Positions 26,020 through 34,138 of a stretch of DNA of 49,907 nucleotides are shown one piece after another; within the stretch, counting starts at the first letter, position 1, and each line of letters starts with the position of its first letter. A program made the translations under genes and the position numbers. The notes beneath the pieces were generated by a model. It saw nothing but the letters and a program-made list of their open reading frames with translations, was not told the DNA's origin and searched no databases. The DNA is from an uncultured Proteiniphilum sp. (GTDB lineage Bacteria; Bacteroidota; Bacteroidia; Bacteroidales; Dysgonomonadaceae): positions 1-49,907 of the forward strand of contig NZ_CALNAT010000253.1 in assembly GCF_937873925.1 (NCBI RefSeq), in the 5' to 3' direction.

Positions 26020-26070
26020 GACTTTTCGCTAAAAGTCTCATTTTTAGGATGGCAAAAGTACGTTACTTTT
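26020..26070 (-). promoter_or_regulatory. Leader region with -7 box, operator-like repeat and hairpin
   Basis: On the minus strand a -7 box TACTTTTG lies at 26053-26060. It is embedded in a perfect inverted repeat, AAAAGTA-CGT-TACTTTT (26054-26070). Downstream, inside the predicted leader of the gene starting at 25946, is a hairpin with 7-base arms and a 4-base loop (26020-26037, GACTTTT/AAAAGTC). The structure suggests regulated expression of the cysteine-less thioredoxin-fold gene. Confidence 0.4.
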
Positions 26071-26151
26071 TTTTATCAGGAAACTATTTCGCCAAAAACT
26101 TTACTTTCAAATGTTAAATTTAATATTTCTCAATACTCAAATCGCTTGTTA

Positions 26152-27126
26152 TTAATGATTTATAGAGAAGAAGGATTCTATCGTCTCCACGGAAGTGTCT
26201 TTCAGGATCACTTTTTTATCCCTGTCCAGAAGATAGAGAGTAGGAAACGCCTTGATGTCGTACAATCTCTTCCCGGTGATCTCTCCGCTTTTATCATACG
26301 CATACACCCATCCGGCAGGGATTCCGGCAAGATGAGCGTTCCACTCCTCCAGATTATTATCGGGATAAAGGGCGAGGACGGTGAGCATGGTACGTGCCGG
26401 CCTGTTCAGTCCCAATGCATCGTTCAATGCTTTCGACTGGCCAAGGCGTTCCGTCACGGCAGCGCAGGTGGAACAACCGGGATCGGTAAACATCAGCAGG
26501 GTATATTCGCTCTTCAGGTCATACAACCTGAATGATTGTCCCGAAGAAATCGTATAGCTAAAGTCATTGGTTCTCTCTCCAATACGGTTCCGCATTGCCA
26601 TATCCAATTGAAATCCGTACCGTGACCTGCTTTCTTCCTCCAACAGGGGTGAATTCACGGCCTTCTGCAACACAGGAAGGTAATATTCCTCATTGCGAAA
26701 AGGAGAATTGGGCTCGTAGAGGTATTTTTCGAACAGTTCAATAAAATGAAGATACATCATGGTGTCGGTTTCCGCTTTATCCAACGTATACGCAAGCGAG
26801 GCATTGATATTTTCCTCCGGCACATAACCCAGGATATTGATATAATCCACAAAAGCCTGTTCCGTAATTTCCGGCCGCCGGATGAGGTTTCTGTCGGCAA
26901 AGTCGAACCGGTCCCAGTAATGCATCACAAGATACCTGGCTCTCTCTTCGGAGTCTCTTATCGTCCCGGGCACCTGAGGCAACACAAACGTATCGGGAAC
27001 AACAGTCTGCGCCGGCGTGTCCTTTTCTGCCAAGGGTTCCGATTGGGCCTTTTTACGCGACAGGCAGGAGAGGCCGATTATCAGTATGAGCCCAACTAAA
27101 GCGATGATTGAAAAAATATGTTTCAT
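26152..27126 (-). CDS. DUF5106 and thioredoxin-like domain lipoprotein
   Basis: This 324-residue lipoprotein has an N-terminal hydrophobic segment ending in a lipobox-like GLSC, then RKKAQSEPL. The middle part (VPGTIRDSEERARYLVMHYWDRFDF ... PFRNEEYYLPVLQKAV) fits DUF5106. The C-terminal ~130 residues form a thioredoxin fold (FRLYDLKSEYTLLMFTDPGCSTCAAVTERL) with an intact CSTC redox pair and a cis-proline region, KAFPTLYLLDRD. It is probably periplasmic and involved in thiol-disulfide chemistry. It is encoded just upstream of a cysteine-less relative. A candidate -7 box lies at 27264-27271 on the minus strand, and a palindromic operator candidate at 27238-27249 sits just downstream of it. Confidence 0.88.
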   Translation of the reverse strand: MKHIFSIIALVGLILIIGLSCLSRKKAQSEPLAEKDTPAQTVVPDTFVLPQVPGTIRDSEERARYLVMHYWDRFDFADRNLIRRPEITEQAFVDYINILGYVPEENINASLAYTLDKAETDTMMYLHFIELFEKYLYEPNSPFRNEEYYLPVLQKAVNSPLLEEESRSRYGFQLDMAMRNRIGERTNDFSYTISSGQSFRLYDLKSEYTLLMFTDPGCSTCAAVTERLGQSKALNDALGLNRPARTMLTVLALYPDNNLEEWNAHLAGIPAGWVYAYDKSGEITGKRLYDIKAFPTLYLLDRDKKVILKDTSVETIESFFSINH

Positions 27127-27237
27127 CTTCTATCCGTTCAATTATATTAGGCGTTTTCAATTATGGTTACACTATTTGAATTGATCGAAATCGCTATGAT
27201 GTAGCCCGAACAACTTCGGCCTCTATTCATTTAGCTT

Positions 27238-27249
27238 AACGAAAACGTT
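27238..27249. promoter_or_regulatory. Palindromic operator candidate AACGAAAACGTT
   Basis: The inverted repeat AACG-N4-CGTT is the half-site arrangement used by many LacI-family regulators. The 16-base context GCTTAACGAAAACGTT recurs with one change upstream of pckA/upp (34975-34990). Confidence 0.35.
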
Positions 27250-27390
27250 TATAATTACCGGTTCAAAATTACATGATTTTCGTACGAAAACCATATATAC
27301 GGATAAAAATAACCGTTCCATCCATAGGTCAAAGTTAGCAGATAAGTTCATCATAAAGAAAAGAGAGGTGGAAAAGAGCAATATTTTTCG

Positions 27391-27398
27391 TACATTTG
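27391..27398 (+). promoter_or_regulatory. Candidate -7 box (TACATTTG) for dnaX
   Basis: It lies 26 bases before the ATG at 27424. This favours that ATG over the in-frame TTG at 27409, which would leave almost no leader. Confidence 0.45.
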
Positions 27399-27423
27399 TA
27401 TTTTACAATTGTCCGATACAGTT

Positions 27424-29349
27424 ATGGATGCATTTGTTGTTTCCGCAAGAAAATACAGGCCTTCTACGTTCCGGTCAGTGGTGGGGCAAGAGGCTCTTAC
27501 CACAACATTGAAAAATGCGATTGCCGGCAATAAGCTTGCACACGCCTATCTGTTCAGCGGCCCGCGCGGTGTGGGGAAAACCACCTGTGCCCGCATCTTC
27601 GCGAAAACCATCAACTGTCTCAATCCTGCCGGCGACCATGAGGCGTGTAACAAATGTGAATCGTGTGTGTCATTCAACGAGCAGCGTTCTTATAATATCC
27701 ATGAACTGGATGCCGCTTCCAATAACGGTGTGGACGATATCCGCAGCCTCATCGACCAGGTACGTATCCCGCCGCAGATAGGGAAGTATAAAGTATATAT
27801 CATCGACGAGGTGCATATGCTTTCACAGTCAGCTTTCAACTCTTTCTTGAAAACGCTGGAAGAGCCCCCCCCGCACGCCATTTTCATCCTGGCGACCACG
27901 GAGAAGCAGAAGATCATCCCCACCATCCTGTCGCGTTGCCAGGTATATGATTTCAACCGCATCAGCATTGCCGATATAGTAGAGCATCTCCAATATGTAG
28001 CAAAACAGGAAGGGGTAAGAACGGAACCGGAAGCGTTGAATATTATCGCCCAGAAAGCGGACGGAGGGATGCGCGACGCACTTTCCATTTTCGACCAGAC
28101 GGTGAGTTATACCGGGGGAGACATCACTTACAAGGCTGTCATTGAGAATCTGAATGTACTCGATTATGAATATTATTTCAGATTGTCCGACGCTATCCTC
28201 GCCGGCAATGTGGTGGAAACACTGCTGATATTGAATGATATTCTCAACAGGGGTTTTGAAGGGCAATATATTATCAGCGGCATCTCCAACCATTTCCGGG
28301 ACCTGCTGGTATGCAAGGATGCAGCGACCGCACAGCTTTTCCAGGTGGGGGCTTCCATCCGTGACCGATATATCGCTATGGCCAAAAGATGCAGTAACGA
28401 GTTCCTCTACCAGGCTATTGAAATATCGAACGAATGTGATCTGAATTACCGGCTCAGCAAGAACAAGCGGCTTTTATTAGAACTGACACTGATACGATTG
28501 TGCCAGCTACCGAAATCGGAAAGCGCATCCGCAGTGAAAACGGAAAAAAAAAGATCTATGGAACCGATAGCGACCGGGGAAAAACCGCCACAAACGAATG
28601 TCAGACAAGAGAGAATTCCTGAAAGAGAGAAAGTTTCTGAAAAAGAGGATATTCTAAAAACAGAGAAACTTGCGGAAAAGGAATATAATCCGCAAAGAGC
28701 CGGGGTGAAAGAGGAAAACCGGAGCGAAAGCACGCTGCAAGAAGACGAAATCAGATACCGGCAGAGCGATGTAAGCAAAACTCCTGAAAGTGACCTACAA
28801 AAACCGGCTGAAAATAATGTGCAAAAACCGGGGTCAAATGACATACGCAAATCCGCAGACGCAATTGCATCACTGAAAAAGAGAACGGTATCCCTCTCCG
28901 GCATGGGAGTATCCCTCTCCTCCATCTCCAACCGGGAAACGGAAGAGACCACTTCCACCGGGCCGGCCACGCAACAGCATAACGGTACCAACCTCTTTAC
29001 CGAGAAAGAGTTGGTGGATGCCTGGGAAAAGTACGCCAAAAACCTGAATGAAGAGAAACTCCTCAAGAACACAATGACGCTCTATCATCCCAAAATGTTA
29101 AGCGCCACACTGTTCGAAGTGGAAGTAAACACAGAGCTCAACAAACAATACCTTACCGACCACAGCCTCGGCATCCTCTCTTTCCTGAGGGAAAAACTGG
29201 GGAACGGCGACATCACCATGACCATCCGGATCGCGGAGGTGAATGCCATCAAGAAACCATTGACCTCCCGCGAGATATTCGATGAGATGGTGGAACAAAA
29301 CCCTTCGCTCCAAAAGCTTTCCGATGAGTTCGGGCTGGAACTGTCCTGA
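27424..29349 (+). CDS. dnaX: DNA polymerase III subunits gamma and tau
   Basis: This 641-residue clamp-loader ATPase opens the sliding clamp and couples it to the polymerase. The N-terminal AAA+ module has Walker A SGPRGVGKTT at about residue 42, a zinc module with cysteines in NCLNPAGDHEACNKCESC, Walker B YIIDEVHMLS, and sensor 1 ATTEKQKIIPTILSRCQ with the arginine finger. DNA polymerase III domain III follows to about 365. A charged, low-complexity linker (about 375-500, rich in K/E with KPAENNVQKPGSNDI-type repeats) leads to a small C-terminal tau-like domain. I see no obvious slippery heptamer like that of E. coli dnaX in the linker, so a separate gamma product is not indicated. Confidence 0.95.
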   Translation: MDAFVVSARKYRPSTFRSVVGQEALTTTLKNAIAGNKLAHAYLFSGPRGVGKTTCARIFAKTINCLNPAGDHEACNKCESCVSFNEQRSYNIHELDAASNNGVDDIRSLIDQVRIPPQIGKYKVYIIDEVHMLSQSAFNSFLKTLEEPPPHAIFILATTEKQKIIPTILSRCQVYDFNRISIADIVEHLQYVAKQEGVRTEPEALNIIAQKADGGMRDALSIFDQTVSYTGGDITYKAVIENLNVLDYEYYFRLSDAILAGNVVETLLILNDILNRGFEGQYIISGISNHFRDLLVCKDAATAQLFQVGASIRDRYIAMAKRCSNEFLYQAIEISNECDLNYRLSKNKRLLLELTLIRLCQLPKSESASAVKTEKKRSMEPIATGEKPPQTNVRQERIPEREKVSEKEDILKTEKLAEKEYNPQRAGVKEENRSESTLQEDEIRYRQSDVSKTPESDLQKPAENNVQKPGSNDIRKSADAIASLKKRTVSLSGMGVSLSSISNRETEETTSTGPATQQHNGTNLFTEKELVDAWEKYAKNLNEEKLLKNTMTLYHPKMLSATLFEVEVNTELNKQYLTDHSLGILSFLREKLGNGDITMTIRIAEVNAIKKPLTSREIFDEMVEQNPSLQKLSDEFGLELS

Positions 29350-29413
29350 GGTTCCATATCCGTTCGACCCGCCGAAACACTATATCCGGAAACGCCATAA
29401 AAGATCCCTGTCG

Positions 29414-30145
29414 ATGAAAATCCTTCTCTCCCTTCTTTTGGTCCTTTGCTTTTTTTGTTCATGCACGGAATACAAAAAAGAAAAACAATCGTCCGAAAAG
29501 GGCGGGGATCCGGGAAAGGTGGTCAGGAAACGGCAGGGAAGCGCCGACACGATAGCATACGGCACATTTTCCAATCCTGCAGAGGAAGTTGAACCGGTAA
29601 CAGTAGAAAAGGATACCATTATCGATGCCGGTTATAGTTTTGAAGAGTCGATTGCCGGCACCAAAGCGTCCCAAAGCATCATCGATCAGCTGGAGCTTTT
29701 TGAGGTATTCTACCTCTCTGTCGACGGAAAGATCCATCAGGGGCAAATCCTTTCCAACAGGAAAATAGCGGAAGATATCAGGGAGATTTTCCGGTTTATG
29801 CGGGAGAGCGGATTCGTGGTCGAGAAAGTGGTCCCTGTGGTGAGATATGGCTGGAACGACAGCCTGTCGATGGACGATAACAACAGCTATAGCTTCTGCT
29901 ACCGGGACATCACCTACTCCAAACACGCGACGGGTATGGCTATTGATATCAACCCACGGTTCAATCCTATACGCTGGAAAACCGAAAATCGTCCCAATCA
30001 GCCCCAAGGAGCGGTATTAGATACCACCATAAACGGTACCCTGTATCCGGGCCATCCGGTAGTAGAGGAGTTCAGGAAATTCGGATTCCGGTGGGGGCAC
30101 TCTTTCACAAAATTTTATGACGACCATCATTTTGAAAAGAGGTGA
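29414..30145 (+). CDS. M15 family metallopeptidase lipoprotein (D-Ala-D-Ala carboxypeptidase-like)
   Basis: This 243-residue lipoprotein starts at the ATG at 29414, giving MKILLSLLLVLCFFCSC with a lipobox. The in-frame start at 29282 lies inside dnaX and lacks a signal sequence. The catalytic domain at about 80-243 carries the zinc motif SKHATGMAIDINP (His and Asp ligands) and the last histidine in DDHHFEKR, with RYGWNDSLSMDDNNSYSF before it. This matches the peptidase M15C-type pattern. It probably trims peptidoglycan peptides in the periplasm. It follows dnaX by 64 bases and may share its transcript. Confidence 0.88.
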   Translation: MKILLSLLLVLCFFCSCTEYKKEKQSSEKGGDPGKVVRKRQGSADTIAYGTFSNPAEEVEPVTVEKDTIIDAGYSFEESIAGTKASQSIIDQLELFEVFYLSVDGKIHQGQILSNRKIAEDIREIFRFMRESGFVVEKVVPVVRYGWNDSLSMDDNNSYSFCYRDITYSKHATGMAIDINPRFNPIRWKTENRPNQPQGAVLDTTINGTLYPGHPVVEEFRKFGFRWGHSFTKFYDDHHFEKR

Positions 30146-30146
30146 T

Positions 30147-30183
30147 AAAGTGGGAAGGTATATGTTTTATTCTTTCCCACTTT
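30147..30183. terminator. Hairpin between convergent peptidase and comM genes
   Basis: The inverted repeat AAAGTGGGAA / TTCCCACTTT (10-base arms, 17-base loop) spans the 52-base gap between the gene ends. The run of T after the right arm is short, so efficiency is uncertain. Confidence 0.55.
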
Positions 30184-30197
30184 CCTACCTAATCACC

Positions 30198-31736
30198 TTA
30201 GAATGCCCACTTCTCCCTGTCGAGATTCCGATAGTTGATTGCCTCCGCCAGATGGACCGGCTGCACCTGTTCGCTTCTGTCGAGGTCGGCAATGGTACGG
30301 GAGACTTTCAGTATCCGGTCGTAGGCGCGGGCGGAAAGGTTAAGTCTTTCCATGGCTGTCTGTAACAATTTCAATCCGCTCGGGCCGGGGGAAGCATATT
30401 CGCGCAACATCCTCCCGTTCATCTGTGCGTTACAAAAGACACCTTCCCTGTTTCTGAACCGGTGCAACTGTATCTCCCGCGCTTTTACAACCCTTTTGCA
30501 GATATCCACACTCCGTTCTGCCGGTGTAGCGTCGGATATCTTCGCGAACGGAACCGGCACGATCTCTATCTGTATATCGATCCGGTCGAGGAGCGGTCCG
30601 GAAATCCTGTTCAGGTATTTCTGTACTGCTCCCGGAGGACATACACACTCTTTTCCGGGGTGATTATGGTAGCCACAGGGGCAGGGATTCATGGCCGCTA
30701 CCAGCATAAATCCGGCCGGATAGTCCACCGTAAATCTGGCGCGGGAGATCGTGATCTTGCGATCTTCCAGCGGTTGCCGCATCACTTCGAGTACGTTTCT
30801 GCTGAATTCCGGCAGTTCGTCGAGGAATAACACCCCGTTGTGCGCCAGGCTTATCTCACCGGGCTGGGGGTATGAGCCTCCCCCTACCATCGCTATATCG
30901 CTGATGGTATGGTGCGGCGACCGGAACGGGCGGTTCGTCATAAGCGATCTCCCCAGATCCGTTTTTCCCGCCACGCTGTGTATCTTTGTAGTCTCCAGCG
31001 CCTCCTCCAACGAAAAAGGAGGCAGGATAGAAGGTATCCGTTTCGCCATCATCGATTTCCCGGACCCGGGCGGGCCGACCATGATCACATTATGGCCTCC
31101 TGCTGCAGCCACTTCTAACGCCCGTTTCACATTCTCCTGCCCTTTCACGTCGGAGAAATCAAATTCGAAAGAGGAGCGCCCTTCCAGAAACTCCCGTTGC
31201 AGATCCACCCTGGTCGGCTGCAACATCCGCTCACCGTTAAAGAAGTCCACCACCTCTCGGATATTGTTCACTCCATAGACCTCCAACCCCTCCACCACTG
31301 CAGCTTCCTTCGCATTTGCCACAGGCAAAATAAATCCCTTGAAACTGTTTTCCTTTGCCATTAACGCGATGGGCAGCGCTCCTTTTAACGGAAGAATCGT
31401 CCCGTCAAGCGACAATTCACCCATCATCAGGTAATCGCCCAGCCTACCGGAAGCAACTGACTTGGAAGCGGCGAGAATACCGACTGCGAGGGGCAGGTCA
31501 TACGCCGAGCCTTCCTTACGGATATCGGCAGGAGACATATTGATAACGATCTGTTGACGTGGAAATTTCATCCCGCTTACTTCGACGGCCGAGACGATGC
31601 GTTCATGGCTTTCTTTCACGGAGGTATCGGGCAGGCCTACCAGCATAAACCGTATCCCTCTCGAACAGTTAACTTCAATAGTAATGAGCGTTGCATCGAT
31701 ACCTTGTACAGCCGCTCCAAACAATTTGACCAGCAT
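30198..31736 (-). CDS. comM: YifB/ComM family Mg chelatase-like AAA+ ATPase
   Basis: This 512-residue cytoplasmic protein is of the YifB/ComM family; ComM is a branch-migration helicase that helps integrate foreign DNA. The N-terminal domain (MLVKLFGAAVQGIDATLITIE ... VGLPDTSVKESHERIVSA) is Lon-S16-like. The AAA+ core has Walker A GPPGSGKSMMAKR at about 219, Walker B GVLFLDELPEF at about 302, and MNPCPCGYHNHPGKECVCPPG with four cysteines as in the family. A C-terminal helical Mg-chelatase-type region ends NLDREKW. The length is standard. The upstream gene (31759-32877) lies 22 bases away on the same strand, so they may be co-transcribed without an evident functional link. Confidence 0.95.
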   Translation of the reverse strand: MLVKLFGAAVQGIDATLITIEVNCSRGIRFMLVGLPDTSVKESHERIVSAVEVSGMKFPRQQIVINMSPADIRKEGSAYDLPLAVGILAASKSVASGRLGDYLMMGELSLDGTILPLKGALPIALMAKENSFKGFILPVANAKEAAVVEGLEVYGVNNIREVVDFFNGERMLQPTRVDLQREFLEGRSSFEFDFSDVKGQENVKRALEVAAAGGHNVIMVGPPGSGKSMMAKRIPSILPPFSLEEALETTKIHSVAGKTDLGRSLMTNRPFRSPHHTISDIAMVGGGSYPQPGEISLAHNGVLFLDELPEFSRNVLEVMRQPLEDRKITISRARFTVDYPAGFMLVAAMNPCPCGYHNHPGKECVCPPGAVQKYLNRISGPLLDRIDIQIEIVPVPFAKISDATPAERSVDICKRVVKAREIQLHRFRNREGVFCNAQMNGRMLREYASPGPSGLKLLQTAMERLNLSARAYDRILKVSRTIADLDRSEQVQPVHLAEAINYRNLDREKWAF

Positions 31737-31758
31737 GTTACCAAGTCTTTTCTTGCAC

Positions 31759-32877
31759 TTAATCTTCGGAAGAATTTCTGATTGCCTTTGCTACTCCCTG
31801 CGCGGGAATATTGCGTACTTTGATATTACCGTCGGGAGCGATCAGAATATTAAAGGGTATATATTGCACATTGTACGCGTCTACAATATCCGATCCCCAG
31901 CTTCTCTTCTCAGGGACCACCGTCCACGGAATGGAATCATTCTCTACATATTCCACCGGATAAATATCGGAATCGATATAAATAGTCATGAACTCCACAC
32001 TATCCTTATCGATCTCTTTATAAGCCTCTTTCAGCAGATCTATCGTCTCACGCGATTCGATCCCCGCAGTAGAAACAAAAGAAAGCAACAGGTATTTTCC
32101 GTTGAACTCATGAGAATAAATGTCTTTCTCTTCTTTATTCTTCAGCATAAAATAAGGTATCCGGGCGCCTTCCGCCGAACGGTTGATCTTTTCAGAATAG
32201 AATCTCAACCGGGCTGCAAACTGAGTTTCGGTCACATCTCCCTGCAGATATCCCAGTACCCGTTCCAGCGCCTGGGGATTATCGCTGTTCATAAAAAAAT
32301 TATTGATCAGGATAAGGCTGGAGAATTTGGCCGGATTCATCCTTATAAATTCTTCCGCTTGCGATATCAACTCATGATTGAGCAGTTGTAATTTAGCAAT
32401 CTCATCATGCCGGGTCATAGACTTGCTGCCGATAGTGTCCGACTGGGCTTCCATATTCAGGTTAAACAACAACTGCCCCCGTTGTGTAAGCAATTCGCGG
32501 TTTTCCGTTTTGAACAAAGTGAGATCGTTATTGATCTCGTTTCCATTCACCTCAATGAGATCGGGCAACAACGCGTCTCCCTTCACTTTCAAAGTTTGGC
32601 CCTTATCGGCAAAAATCACGGCAGCGCTCTCGTAATTATTCAGGTAGAGCGAAAAGGTGGTGAGTGTATCGATATGGCTTCTGTAATTGAATTTCCCTTT
32701 TACATCCACATTAACCGTATCGATGGCAAGCGTATCGGCAGAAACATAGGTGATCAGGATATAGGGACTCTCGAGATGCGAGATCTCCCCCCTGATCAAA
32801 ATTCCCTCTTCACTCTTACAAGATACGACGGAATATAAAAAAAGAAAATAAATAACTAATTTACAGAATCTTACCAT
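31759..32877 (-). CDS. DUF4369/TlpA-type thioredoxin-fold lipoprotein without CXXC
   Basis: This 372-residue lipoprotein has the signal peptide MVRFCKLVIYFLFLYSVVSC, with Cys20 as lipid site. The N-terminal ~110 residues (GILIRGEISHLESPYILITY ... DKGQTLKVKGD) fit DUF4369. A helical linker follows. The C-terminal ~130 residues form a TlpA-like thioredoxin fold (FNGKYLLLSFVSTAGIESRETIDLLKEAYKEI ... NVQYIPFNILIAPDGNIKV). The redox position reads STAGIESRE, with no cysteines where relatives have CxxC, although the cis-proline (IPFN) is kept. It is therefore not an oxidoreductase; the role is unknown. A candidate -7 box lies at 32965-32972. Confidence 0.85.
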   Translation of the reverse strand: MVRFCKLVIYFLFLYSVVSCKSEEGILIRGEISHLESPYILITYVSADTLAIDTVNVDVKGKFNYRSHIDTLTTFSLYLNNYESAAVIFADKGQTLKVKGDALLPDLIEVNGNEINNDLTLFKTENRELLTQRGQLLFNLNMEAQSDTIGSKSMTRHDEIAKLQLLNHELISQAEEFIRMNPAKFSSLILINNFFMNSDNPQALERVLGYLQGDVTETQFAARLRFYSEKINRSAEGARIPYFMLKNKEEKDIYSHEFNGKYLLLSFVSTAGIESRETIDLLKEAYKEIDKDSVEFMTIYIDSDIYPVEYVENDSIPWTVVPEKRSWGSDIVDAYNVQYIPFNILIAPDGNIKVRNIPAQGVAKAIRNSSED

Positions 32878-33103
32878 ATACAGACAACTCTTTTCCGGAT
32901 CATTATTTTTGATATTTTGTATTTTTACCGGTACGTATCAAAAATACATATTTATTCGGAAAGGCAAAGATATTCTATTTTTTTAAATATTCAATGATTT
33001 TCACATTTATTTAACTGTTTTTCTTTTTTGACAGAGAATGAGTATCCGTAATGGGAAAATGAAATAAAATAAGTAGCTTTGTACTGCCTAAACAGGTGAC
33101 CTT
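32878..33103. other. AT-rich divergent spacer with overlapping inverted repeats
   Basis: This 226-base region lies between divergent genes. It holds two overlapping inverted repeats that share a right arm: TTTTTGATA (32906-32914) with TATCAAAAA (32936-32944), and GTATTTTT (32919-32926) with AAAAATAC (32940-32947). A minus-strand -7 box TATCTTTG is at 32965-32972, and a plus-strand TAGCTTTG at 33074-33081. Confidence 0.5.
33074..33081 (+). promoter_or_regulatory. Candidate -7 box (TAGCTTTG) for the glycosyltransferase gene
   Basis: It matches TAnnTTTG, 22 bases before the ATG at 33104. No clear -33 element was seen. Confidence 0.4.
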
Positions 33104-33985
33104 ATGTTTTTTTCAATTATCATACCTCTTTATAACCGCCCCGACGAAGTGGATGAACTTCTCGCCAGCCTCTGTGAACAAACCGATAAGCGGTTTGAGG
33201 TGGTGATCGTGGAGGATGGATCTACCCGGAAAAGCAAGGACGTAGTGGAAAAATACCGCGACAGGCTTGATCTCACCTATTTTGAAAAAAACAATTCAGG
33301 CCCGGGTCTTACCAGGAATGCCGGAGCAGTACGCGCAAAGTACGATTATCTTATTTTTTTCGATTCGGATTGCATCATTCCCCCTCAATATATCGAAACC
33401 GTTTCCCGGTTCCTTCGTGAGCGCCCTGCAGACGCCTATGGAGGGCCGGATGCGGCGCTGCCTACCTTTACCACAATACAGAAAGCGATTAACTACTCCA
33501 TGACATCTTTCTTCACCACCGGCGGGATCCGCGGCGGGCAAAGATCGATGGAAAAATTCAATCCACGGAGTTTTAACCTGGGTGTTTCCAAAAAGGCGTT
33601 TGACACAATAGGCGGCTATGGGGATATGCGGTTCGGGGAAGATATCGATTTTAGCCTGCGGCTATTGGAGAACGGCTTCCGGACAGCCCTTATTCCCGAA
33701 GCCTACGTTTATCACAAGCGAAGGAGCACTTTCCGACAATTCTTCAAGCAAGTTTACAACTCCGGCATTGCGCGCATCAACCTGCACCTTGTCCATCCCG
33801 GATCCCTGAAAACAGTGCATCTGCTGCCTGCATTTTTTGTTGCCGGGATGACAATCATCCTCATACTCTCTCTCTTTCACCCGGCATTCCTGCTTATTCC
33901 CGTATCCTACTCACTGCTGGTTTTTATCGGCTCCCTGGCAAAAAACAGATCGGCGGGAGTATCGCAGCGGCCTGGATCCAACTGA
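33104..33985 (+). CDS. Glycosyltransferase family 2, frame broken near the C-terminus
   Basis: The open frame encodes 293 residues of a GT-A fold glycosyltransferase. Motifs are FSIIIPLYNRPDEVDELLASL, VVIVEDGS, GPGLTRNAG, FFDSDCIIP (the DxD-like metal site), GGYGDMRFGEDIDFSLRL (the acidic ED motif), and HKRRSTFRQFFKQVYNSG. Two hydrophobic segments follow (LPAFFVAGMTIILILSLFH and FLLIPVSYSLLVFIG). It probably adds sugars to an envelope glycan from an activated donor. At the run of six A at 33940-33945 the frame departs from what looks like the natural C-terminus, which continues in the -1 frame to 34080. The last ~14 residues of this frame (after SLAK) are therefore probably not native. Confidence 0.85.
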   Translation: MFFSIIIPLYNRPDEVDELLASLCEQTDKRFEVVIVEDGSTRKSKDVVEKYRDRLDLTYFEKNNSGPGLTRNAGAVRAKYDYLIFFDSDCIIPPQYIETVSRFLRERPADAYGGPDAALPTFTTIQKAINYSMTSFFTTGGIRGGQRSMEKFNPRSFNLGVSKKAFDTIGGYGDMRFGEDIDFSLRLLENGFRTALIPEAYVYHKRRSTFRQFFKQVYNSGIARINLHLVHPGSLKTVHLLPAFFVAGMTIILILSLFHPAFLLIPVSYSLLVFIGSLAKNRSAGVSQRPGSN

Positions 33986-34080
33986 CGGGATACGGCACGG
34001 GGTTTCTGTCGGCCGTATGGAAACGGCTGATCATGGGAAAAGGCGAATTCAAGGCATTCGAAAAAAAATTCTACGATTAA
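33946..34080 (+). pseudogene. Out-of-frame C-terminal tail of the glycosyltransferase
   Basis: Read in the -1 frame, this stretch gives QIGGSIAAAWIQLTGYG, then a hydrophobic and basic run, TGFLSAVWKRLIMGKG, and ends EFKAFEKKFYD before TAA at 34078-34080. This is a sensible membrane-proximal tail for the upstream enzyme. The junction A-AAA-AAC in the zero frame is the classic shape of a -1 slippery site. A one-base loss in a homopolymer (real mutation or sequencing error) is the simpler explanation. Confidence 0.75.
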
Positions 34081-34138
34081 ATCTCTTCCTGCCGGGAATC
34101 ATACCTTTCAGGTCCGGAATCTCTGAAAAATACCCTAA

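Larger units (their letters stand above)
27127..27423. other. Divergent control region between the DUF5106 gene and dnaX
   Basis: This 297-base stretch has no ORF of note. It holds a minus-strand TAATTTTG box (27264-27271), a plus-strand TACATTTG box (27391-27398), and the palindrome AACGAAAACGTT (27238-27249) preceded by GCTT. Confidence 0.5.

Noticed and set aside
28450..28900. Programmed frameshift in dnaX making a gamma subunit
   Set aside because: The linker has A-rich runs, but I saw no convincing slippery heptamer with a following stem in the right frame.
31597..32391. Plus-strand open frame of 264 codons across comM and the DUF4369 gene
   Set aside because: It spans two real minus-strand genes and their junction, with no plausible domain.
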